Positions 55,301 to 64,000 of a stretch of DNA of 64,000 nucleotides are shown one piece after another (the stretch's first letter is position 1; every line of letters starts with the position of its first letter). The translations under genes were made by a program, and so were the position numbers. The notes beneath the pieces are model-generated. The model saw nothing but the letters and a program-made list of their open reading frames with translations. It had not been told where the DNA came from and ran no database searches. The DNA is from Arbacia lixula (Eukaryota; Echinodermata; Echinoidea; Arbacioida; Arbaciidae), in assembly GCA_963669155.1 (NCBI GenBank), contig OZ022579.1:15212040-15276039 (forward strand), written 5' to 3'.

Positions 55301-55377
55301 ATACACACTACACAGAACATGCAGGTATGTATCAAGGTACATTTACACATACAGTACGCACAAACATTCAAAATTAC

Positions 55378-55972
55378 TAGGTGCTAAAAATAATTTGACA
55401 CTTTTGAGAAAAAATTAACAGAATGTTCAACCTGAAAAAATTGACACATCACAAAGTAAAAAAAATGTCAATTTTTTGTAGCAGGTTTCGTGACAGTTCA
55501 ATTATTATTTGTTTTAATAATCCTTGGAATATTTAGTGAGTTTCACTTTTAGATAAATTTGGACCTAAAAATTTGTTTGTATCAGATAATTCAACATGCA
55601 ACATCGACCGTTGTGTATTATACCTGTCGATCCACTAGCAACTGCCATCAGCGTCATCAATAATGCATGATGCTTCTGGCAGAAATACAGTTTTGGAATG
55701 ACATGTGTGATGCACAATATCCATTGTGTTTTGATTCGTTTATCTGATCCACACACATTTTGAGACCCCAATTTGTCCAAAAGTGAAAATCTTGTTAAAT
55801 ATTCAAAGGACTATTACAACTGTACTAGAAAAGTAAAGATTGAAATGTTACAAGATCTGCCTCTAAAAAATTGACATCCCTTGACTTCATGTGTCAATTT
55901 TAGCCCGAGTTCAGTTATAACTGATTTTTAATTGTTTTTCTTAAGTGTCACAAGTTTTTTTAACACCTAGTA
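55378..55972. mobile_element. Fold-back element with GGTGCTAAAAA ends and a nested MITE
   Basis: TA|GGTGCTAAAAATAATTTGACAC on the left is mirrored by AAGTGTCACAAG…TTAACACC|TA on the right, with further inner inverted segments (AAAATTGACACAT / TGTGTCAATTTT). The MITE at 55611-55722 (same family as 3372-3483) is inside. Confidence 0.6.
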
Positions 55973-56184
55973 CAGTACTAAGTAAGATGTACAGTAAAAG
56001 AAAATAAGAGAATAAGTTTTGCTTGTGATCATCAATTTATTTGTATCTTCCTCGAGAACACAGTGGACCTGGTAAATGAGAGAAAAAGAAACTTGGGGAG
56101 GAAAAGTTTGTTGGGGATTATTCTTGACAGGAGTGGGGTTAGACCAGTTGACCCGACATACTGGAATCGTATGCACAGAGTGGG

Positions 56185-56359
56185 TTTCACGAAACAGGGA
56201 AAACGCTAACCTCCATGCTTGCTAACCTCAGCACTTAACTTGGAAAGTGCTCTTCATGTACCTGAGCCCTTGGGTTTCACGAAACAGGGACAACGCTAAC
56301 CTCCAGGCTTGCTAACCTCAGCACTTAAATCGGAGAGTGCTCTTCATGTACCTGAGCCC
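56185..56359. repeat. Tandem duplication of an about 88-bp unit
   Basis: GGGTTTCACGAAACAGGGA … CTCTTCATGTACCTGAGCCC occurs twice head to tail with only a few differences. Confidence 0.9.
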
Positions 56360-56466
56360 TAACCTTGATTAACTCTTCGGCCCAAGGTCACAAAGGAGTT
56401 TAAGATTAACCCTTTCTGTGCCACATAAAACACTGCTTAATCGGAGACAAAATACACACCTGGGAG

Positions 56467-56644
56467 GTGTTTCAACCAGCTGTTCGTAAGTTATGAATGA
56501 CTTTACGAAAGACTGGTGATCCCTTCTTGTGCTAAATCAGATTCTCAATGAATAAAGTGTGGTATCGCATTTAGCACAAGATGGTATTACCAGTCGTTTG
56601 TAAAGTCTTTCGTAACTTACGAACAGCTTGGTGAAACAACCCCC
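56467..56644. mobile_element. Fold-back MITE with GTTTCAACCAGCTGTTCGTA ends
   Basis: The left arm GTTTCAACCAGCTGTTCGTA and the right arm TACGAACAGCTTGGTGAAAC are inverted copies that extend through CTTTACGAAAGACTGGT and TTGTGCTAAAT. Confidence 0.75.
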
Positions 56645-56659
56645 TGGGAGGTGTTTCTC

Positions 56660-58860
56660 TATTGGGTGTATTATGAATGGCTAAGACAGGGGGTGGCTCT
56701 CCTAAGTTTTCTCCTAAATCCTCTCTTACGCGCATTCTGAAAGAGCAAAGCTCCTAACTTTATGATTTGAATAAATTTGCATAAAGATAGGAGAAAGCTT
56801 AGGAGAAATCTTAGGAGCGAAGTTAGGAGAAAAGTTAGATCGTTCTGGAATACCAATTAGGAGAATCTTAGATTTAGGATAAAATTTCGCTTAAGTTATC
56901 GTTCTGGAATACCACCCCAGGAATCTTTTATTACCTTTTCTCCCCCATATTTTGAAATCTAAGCTAGCGTTGGCATGGTTTCAAGAAACCCATGCATATT
57001 CTCTGCATTAGCAAAGATGATTTATTCCCTTTTGTCCTTAAACTCTTACTGACTTGCAATTCTGATTTCTATGCTTACTGATAGAGTACCGAAGAGTGAC
57101 GTCATTTAAGCACATCGGTGACTGTCAAGACAACAGGTTTTTAACTATGCCGGTAGAGCAAGGAGCGGTGATCACAGCAGGGACTCTAATTGGGAGTCCC
57201 CGACGCTGGTGCCTAGCTGCTAGACAGTAAGGTGATTTTGTTTAGAACCAGTTGTCTGGACAACATGCTCACATGATGCCACGACTTTGGCACTCTATAA
57301 ACTCATCACTTGGGTATCATTCTACTTCTTGGATTAATTCCAGGTAAATTCTAATGTTAATGCTGTGTTTGCTGAAGCTTTGTTCCTCCTGGAAATGGCA
57401 TGTGGTCTTTAGTGTCTGTCCACACTTCCTTTAAAAAGAAAAGCATACAATGCATGAACTGGGGGGTAGAAAAGGATGGAGCAGCTCCCCTCGCCCCCTC
57501 CCATGCCTGCATATAAATCAGGCCAATCATACTTAGCATTTGTTTTTACAGGTGCAGAGCGAAATTCTTTTTTTTTTTTTTTTTTACCATTAAGGTTAAA
57601 TTATTTCATTGCAAATACTTAACATCTAATGAATTTTATATGAATGTCTTTTCTTTGGCGGTTTACACTTTCATGTCTTTATATTTTTAAAGTGTGATCA
57701 TCATACTTTGATCACCAGTGTCAGAAGTGTTCCTTTTCTTGAAAAGTCTAAAATACATACAACAAACAAAAGTGTTGTATTCTTTTCTTTAACTGCATGG
57801 ATGGTTTCATTTAATAAGAGGACAATAATGGAAAATCTATCATTATCAATGCAAAGTGAGAGTCTTTGGCACCCAAGTAATAATAATTATTAAATTAACC
57901 TATATTGGAAAATTATGCTTATTACATTTGGAACAGCTTTATGTCTCTAAGCCATGGCAATTTCAAATAATGAGCACAATCAATCTATGTTGATAGTACT
58001 TGGGATTAAGAATCATGGGGGATATTTACAGGGGAAAGATGCACCAATAAGGTGATGCAAATTCCTAGAAAAGAGAAAAGACACTCATTGGATGGAATTT
58101 TCAAGAAAACCAAAGGTAACATTTTTCAAATCAATCATTAAAGTATATTAGAGGCACATGTGCCATCTTTTGTGGACAGTACGCAATTCTGATAGATTTT
58201 CCATGTGCGCTTCCATATTACGTTTAATTATGATTTACAGCAACACCTCGACAATACACATTAGAAAATAGAAAAGTACATGTAGTCTACTAATTACTGT
58301 GGTAGGTACAAATAAGAACATTCATCCTCAATACCAGAAACAGGACTGAGGCCATGCAAATTAAAACTTCCTTTTCACTAATACTAATTTGTCTAATATT
58401 CTTTCCACCTACCAGCATCTTTCATTAAAATATCAAGAAATGCCCTGTCCCCATTAGTACCCATGGTCACACAAACACCACACTTCACAAACATCCCACT
58501 GGACTTAGCCTGGTGACCAGGCTGTTAAGACATTTCTGATCCAAACTGAAAAATACAGTCTAGTGCTCTAAGACTAATCATTGTATCATTCTGCTCTTAT
58601 CTCTGGGGAGAAGAAACTGAGAATGAATGAATGAATGAAAGTCTGCTGCGACTAGACCCCATTAATTATTTTTTTTAAAGAAATGTCCAACAGCCTGGAA
58701 GCCAGCCTACACTTGACTCGACAAACCATACCGCATATCTGCATCCAGCCTCTATCACCTTGCTCCAACATTAGCTGCACAGCTGCAATTGCAGGTAGGT
58801 TATCGCCATTTTTTTTAAGATAAACCAAGTCCGCAAAGATCTGCAGTGCTGCCTCTGCCT
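56660..58860. other. Intergenic region without a supported gene
   Basis: AT-rich, with TAGGAGAA-rich repeats at 56700-56880, a T run at about 57569-57586 and a GAAT run at 58622-58640. No exon could be supported. Confidence 0.4.
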
Positions 58861-58865
58861 CTGCC

Positions 58866-59130
58866 ATTCTCGCCAATTTTCACCTCCCCTTTTCCTCTCC
58901 TCTCCTTCCCCCACGCCTCTGCAGGCTGGCTCATAGCTTTCTGGCTGCAGCGGCTAGCCCCATCTCCTGCAACTGCAGAACAGCTAGTTGACTTTCTGCC
59001 ATTTTCTCTCCCCTTTTCCTCTCCTCTCCTTCCCCCACGCCTCTGCAGGCTGGCTCTTAACTTTCTGGCAGCAGCAGGAGCTAGCCCCCATCCACTGCAA
59101 CTTCAGCTAGTTGACTTTCTGCCATTTTTA
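58866..59130. repeat. Tandem pair of an about 130-bp pyrimidine-rich unit
   Basis: CCCCACGCCTCTGCAGGCTG and CTAGTTGACTTTCTGCCATT each occur twice, about 125 bases apart. Related CTGCCAACAGCT…CCACGCC words repeat at 59280-59360. No convincing frame is shared between copies. Confidence 0.7.
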
Positions 59131-59479
59131 TCTCGATTTGTGCCTGCTCTCCTCTCCCCTTATAGCGAGCCAAGCGGTGTGCCGTTTCCCAGCTATACAG
59201 CTACACTAGGCGGGCAGGCCAAACAGCTTTCTGCTGATGTGCTCCAGACAGCTGGAGACAGGCAGGACCGCACAAACTCATTACTGCCAACAGCTTAGAC
59301 TCAGCACGCCACGCCCCCTTTACTGCCAACAGCTGTGACTCTCCACGCCTCGCCACGCCCCCTTTCTGCACCCTCTCTAACATCCTATTTAACTGCACCA
59401 AGAACTGCTTTACTTTCAGGCAATATCTGGTGCCTATGTAAGAAAAAAACAACAAGAAGAAATCATGTGTTAGCATCAA

Positions 59480-62158
59480 ACAATGATTGACATTACATTC
59501 TTTATTCTTTACTTAAAACCAAATTGTCAAATTACATAGTTCCAGTGGCAGGTGCAATTACAATATTTCTTCACTCATTTAACAAAAAAACAAACGATGC
59601 ATAACCCCGGTTAATACTAGCATAAGCACTTATGTCTAAGTGAAAAACATTTCAACTGTCATGAATGCATTTCCAAATTCAGTGTGTAAAATAGGAAACA
59701 TAACTAAACCATTACACTTTAGTTCCAAGCATGTCATGTGTATTAAAGATGTAGATAAACAGGATGTGTACCTTCCATGCCTAGTCACTATTCACTAAGG
59801 TGGGTCACATACTCACTGGGCCCCCACAATCTATACAGCTCCAAACAATACAGCCCTATAAGCTATTGAAAGTGCATATCCTGTTGTGTAAGTGGCCTGG
59901 GGCAATACTCACATAACATTACTAAACCTGGCTAAAGCGCATTCAGCGAGGATAAACAAGTTTTCAATGGATATACAGACAAAGTTGGCAACCCGGTGGA
60001 GTCCCTACGACATATTCTAGAAACTACTGAAGCTGGGTCTCCAGAAGGTCCGAGAAATTAAAACATGCTTGATATGTTGGGAAACATTTTGTAGTTTTTC
60101 AGTAGTTCTCCACTAAGTCGTCGCCAATGAAATAGGCCTTTAATAATCCACAGAGGACTGCTAGATCAAAATACAATGGCTAAAGTGGTGTTTCACTTTA
60201 TTCTGTGTGTCCAAAATTACCGAAAGCAATCTAGAAAATAGGCAATCTCATACAATGAAGAAATAACAACCGGTTATGTGTATCAAATGGATGATTCAGG
60301 ATGATTAATTTTGTAATTTTGATTAAACTACCTTGTATACACTACACCATGTTGGACTTCATATTTCAGAAAAGAGGGGACTTTGGGGCAAAACACCTGC
60401 AAATATATGGCACACAGAACACTGTGCCTCACAATCACAGTGCCTGAAATTAATGTGAATTAATGACAAAAGTAACTGTCCTGTAATTAACTTATTATAT
60501 CATACATGTATTCACTAGTATTCAATGAATTTGAAAGTTTGTAAAAAAAAAAAAGAGAGTTTGTATACATAGTCCTAGAGGAGTATGTGTACTGTCCTGC
60601 AGAAAATAAAGTCAAGGTAGTGTAGTGTACACTGTATCACAGAAACATCAGAAATACATAGTTAAACTGCAACAGGAAAAATGTTTGCTTCTGTAATTCC
60701 CTTAGAGATGAAAACTCATTCCATCTAATATCAACCATCCAAAGACAGAGAAAGAGAAAAAATAACAACATGAAACTGTATTAACAGTAACTCTAAAATG
60801 CTTTTCACTGTACCAAAGAGGGCATTAATTATTTTGGTAAAAGATGATGCATATATGAAAATAATCAACAATGTACTTCTAAGACCCTTCACCAGTACCA
60901 GTCAGTCCACGAGATGGTATCACATACATACATGTATCTTACTGCAAAATGTATTAATGTTCAATTAAGAATGTTACATACATTTCTAATACAGCACAGG
61001 CACATTCATTACAACTGTTGATAAATATAGTGTGCATAATACAAGGCCAACTTTACATGTAACGGTCGACTGTACATTTAATTCTGCAAAAGTAAATGAA
61101 ACAAAAATTGACTTTTCCATACCGCACACCTGAAGGGAAAAACCTTCCCATAATGCACCACACAGCAACATCCAAATATTTTATGCTGTCATTTTCGCTT
61201 CCAGTCTCATACAATGGTACACTAGACCAGGAGGGAGTGGACATGATTGCAAACAAATCTGAATGGGCTGCTCGGTGGATCATAGGACGGCTTTTCCTCA
61301 TATGTGATATGGACAATTTTCTGTGATGAAAAGGTTGAAATGTTCTGGAAAACAAGCCGTAACGATTCAAACGAGGTTGGGTATTATGAAAAGTTGGAGA
61401 AAATTGCCTTAAATGGAACTGATTCTTGATAGGACAGATACAGTAATAGCTTACCATCCATATTGTACACACATGTGGTTCAAAAAAATGTCATTTACTT
61501 AAACTAGTCTCAGCATGATTTTGGTTTGCTTTTGCCTTAACAAGGAAGAAACATGTTTTTTCTGTACATGGGTAAAATACAAACTGTACACATTAATTTT
61601 GTTACAAGTTATAATGAACATGTCACACAGATAGCTCTTGCTTCTACATACTGCTTCGCTCTCTCCTTGTATATTTTAGTATCATGCAGTATATAATGTT
61701 TCAGAGAATCACAAAGCAAACAAACGCATGCATGATACCCTACATGTATGTATGTCATGTATGTCAAGTACATAATGAAAAGTGCAGGGGTAAAGTGCCA
61801 CTGGTAGAAACATGAGAACAAACACAGCTTAAAAGTAAAGGTAAGAGGGGGAGAAAAAGAGATGGATAGCATGGAAAGGGGGTGAGAAGAGAGGGCAAGG
61901 AGGAAGAGAAGAAAGTACAAAAAAAGGTTGCCAATCTGCAACAAACACTACTGTACATGAAGAGAGCAAATATCTTCAAAGGAGCATTTACCAATTAAGA
62001 CCGGATAAAACTGGACTGGAACACTGATTCTTTGAGTACATGAGTGCAGTCTTTCTTGAGGGTGTTCCAAACATCAGGCACCCATCATTCACAGCTAGTC
62101 TGCGGGTAGACGGGTGTAGAGCGCTCAGCATCGGACCGTAGACATCAGCATCATCGGC
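59480..62158. other. Probable 3' UTR and intergenic sequence of the SR gene
   Basis: AT-rich, with no exon seen. The part next to 62158 is presumably 3' UTR of the minus-strand SR gene; I could not fix its poly(A) site. Confidence 0.4.
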
Positions 62159-62390
62159 CTAATCATCCTCTGGGGTCCGAGACCTGGAGTGCGAGTCCCC
62201 TCTCCCCCGATCCCGCCTCTGGGCAGGGGAGTGGCTGGCAGACCTCCGGGGGGACTTCGATGCACCCCTGCTGTGGGATCGGCTTCGCCCACGGCTCGCA
62301 GAAGGGCTCCTGGACCGGGATCGGCTGCGTGAGTGGGAGCGAGAGTAGGAGCGCCTGCGTCTCCGTGGTGAGCGCGAGCGGGATCGGGAC
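62159..62390 (-). CDS. SR-family splicing factor, last exon (RS domain)
   Basis: 232 nt on the minus strand, acceptor …CTACCTTAG, entry phase 2, stop TAG at 62159-62161. It encodes an Arg/Ser domain (SRSRSRSPRRRRRSYS … SRSRSRSPSASRGRSRSHS … KSPRRSASHSPAQRRDRGR) ending RSRTPEDD. RS domains of SR proteins are phosphorylated by SRPK and CLK kinases and direct spliceosome contacts in the nucleus. The RNA-binding part is not in the window, so the member (SRSF2-like, SRSF4/5/6-like, TRA2-like or other) cannot be named. GC-rich compared with its flanks. Confidence 0.85.
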
Positions 62391-62769
62391 CTAAGGTAGT
62401 GAGTGATTGCAGAAAGAAAGGGGAGGCAGCGGCATGTGTTAATGAATAATGAGGAATAAAAAAATAAGTTATAATCTTGACAAAGGCTCATGCCACTGCA
62501 AAATCGACTCAGTCATCCTGAACCTTATTCATGAAAGCCTAGACAGTTGCTTAAGTGCATTCAGCTGCACGCATTCATAGGAACTATCTATGCTTTGTAA
62601 TAAAAGGATCTGTGAGATGAAAAAAAAATGCTTTTAAATTGATTGAAATTGGTATTTATCCGTAAAGGATATGAAACAATTAATACTGTACAGGTTAATT
62701 CAGCAGTCCGAGAATTGCAAGTTGAAACATGGGGCGATTTTGGCATAAAAAACAGCCCCTGCGAAACTG

Positions 62770-63216
62770 TGACGTAAATCTGTAGATTCGATCATGAGCT
62801 AGCAGCCTACGCACACTATTTTTCAATTCTACATTGCATACAAGAACGTGAAAATTTTGTGACCAAAAAATGTATTCAGATGATGAAATCACCCTCTATC
62901 GGCATACTAGCATGAACAAGAGCCGCCGCAGCTGGCGGGCGATCTAGACGCTTCATGGCAAGCTAGATTGATCGCCCGCCAGTCGTCGCGGCTCTGGTTC
63001 ATGTTGGTATGCCCTTCAAATCCTCAGATTTTGCAGTCATCGTTGTCGATATCACTGTGGCTTTTGTCACTATCGCTACCGCTGCTCTCTTCATCCATAA
63101 TTTCAAAGTCAAGATCGAGGGTGATTTCATCAGGACATTTTGCGGTTACAAATTTCGGCGTTCTCGGATGCAATGTAGAGGCTGCTAGATCATGATTGAC
63201 TCTGCGGATTTAAGTC
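62770..63216. mobile_element. Complex fold-back in the SR-gene intron
   Basis: Outer arms TGACGTAAATCTGTAGATTC…GAGCTAGCAGCC and GGCTGCTAGATCATGATTGA…TTAAGTCA are inverted. An inner near-perfect palindrome (62902-63015) has arms GGCATACTAGCATGAACAAG and its inverse, with GAGCCGCxGC.GCTGGCGGGCGATC stems. Confidence 0.65.
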
Positions 63217-63789
63217 ACTTCTGCTCTACATATGTACAGTAATGTTTTAAATATCTGAACTCTGACGATTTTGGTGGCAGGTCAAAAATGTCCTTTTTAG
63301 GGGGGTTGGGGGTGGTAACAGGCTGGTCGCCAGAATTTTCTTTGCGTGTGGCGGAAATAGACATTTTTGGGAAGCGCATAATGCCGGGAAATGAGATCCC
63401 TAAGTTTTCGCGTGGCGAAACTTAGCACATATGAAAAATAAGCTGTAATGCAACCCACTAAAAATCACAGCTCCTTTAAATTTTCATGAATATGGCCCAG
63501 ATGTACAAAGCTTGAGTATACACTCAGTTTACAAAACACATACACAAGACAGCACTAGTCTGTATTACACGTAAACAAGTAGCAAACTACAAGACATCTG
63601 CTATACAACATGATACATGTACATTCCAATGACTGTCTCAAACTCTAAACTATTCTACATGATCACCTGATCACAACGATGTTTAGTAGGATACTTTGTA
63701 GAAATATTGTTTGAAGCGACTTCTACAATACAGTGCAGACTTGAGCTAGGGAAATGTATTTCCACACCTTCTCAATGCACAACCATTAC
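63217..63789. other. Intronic spacer of the SR gene
   Basis: No coding signal. It lies between the two SR exons. Confidence 0.5.
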
Positions 63790-63819
63790 CTGTATCTTCC
63801 CCTTGATCTTGATCTTGAC
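63790..63819 (-). CDS. SR-family splicing factor, penultimate exon (30-nt microexon)
   Basis: 30 nt between acceptor …TTCTTATTGCAG and donor CAG|GTAATG, phase 2-2, encoding SRSRSRGRY plus split Arg codons at both ends, which joins in frame to the RS domain of the last exon. Being a multiple of three, it can be skipped without loss of frame. The gene continues past 64000. Confidence 0.75.
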
Positions 63820-64000
63820 CTGCAATAAGAAACACATGGAGAAACGTTAGCCCGCAAAGTCTGCCACACACGTCACTCTTCACCACTTCCAGCTGCGGCC
63901 ACTGGAATCATCTAGAACTGAATTTGTAATGTGATCAAAGGTATACAGCCATTTCTTCTTCCTCAATCTGCATACATGTATACTTGTACCTGACTGTATC

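Noticed and set aside
54914..55418. Thr/His/Ser-rich frames
   Set aside because: They are (CA)n-rich tandem repeat translations with no splice or start context.
58846..59479. 150-aa + strand frame and 92-aa minus-strand frame
   Set aside because: They cover a tandem pyrimidine-rich repeat, and the repeat copies do not preserve one frame.

Overview
This is animal nuclear DNA: AT-rich, intron-dense, with exons clearly more GC-rich than their surroundings, GT-AG splice sites and many short fold-back (MITE-like) repeats. The dispersed repeats, the many TACATGTA-type words and the LINE debris suggest a marine invertebrate, most likely an echinoderm or another invertebrate deuterostome. That is an inference from sequence style; the species cannot be read from the window. 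I see no prokaryotic, viral, CRISPR, tRNA or rRNA content.

Three genes are well supported, all on the minus strand. (1) An apparently intronless PERCC1-like gene (685-1713, 342 aa). (2) A long coiled-coil gene, assigned as CCDC154-like. I rebuilt it by hand from splice sites as 20 coding exons from an 8-nt start exon at 53225-53232 down to a stop at 22600. Codon phase agrees at every junction except exon 6/7, and the protein is about 871 aa. An extra in-phase exon at 17868-18353 may be an alternative last exon with an RG-rich tail. (3) The last two exons of an SR (Arg/Ser-rich) splicing-factor gene (62159-62390 and 63790-63819), whose 5' part lies beyond the window. Weaker evidence suggests one more minus-strand gene between about 2317 and 9250.

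Layout: 1-2.6 kb, PERCC1-like gene and possible terminal exons of an unidentified gene; 2.6-13.8 kb, mostly repeats and AT-rich DNA; 13.8-16.4 kb, a dense block of polypurine, polypyrimidine and (CA)n tracts; 17.8-53.3 kb, the CCDC154-like gene with many MITEs, a minisatellite and a LINE tail in its introns; 53.3-62 kb, intergenic repeats and probably the SR gene's 3' UTR; 62.1-64 kb, SR gene 3' end.

The main points are the PERCC1/CCDC154 neighbourhood, which recalls human 16p13.3; microexons of 9, 21 and 27 nt; three exons whose 3' tails have been copied into the following intron; and repeats that sit within a few bases of several 5' splice sites. I found no evidence for an exotic new system. 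These are the best leads.
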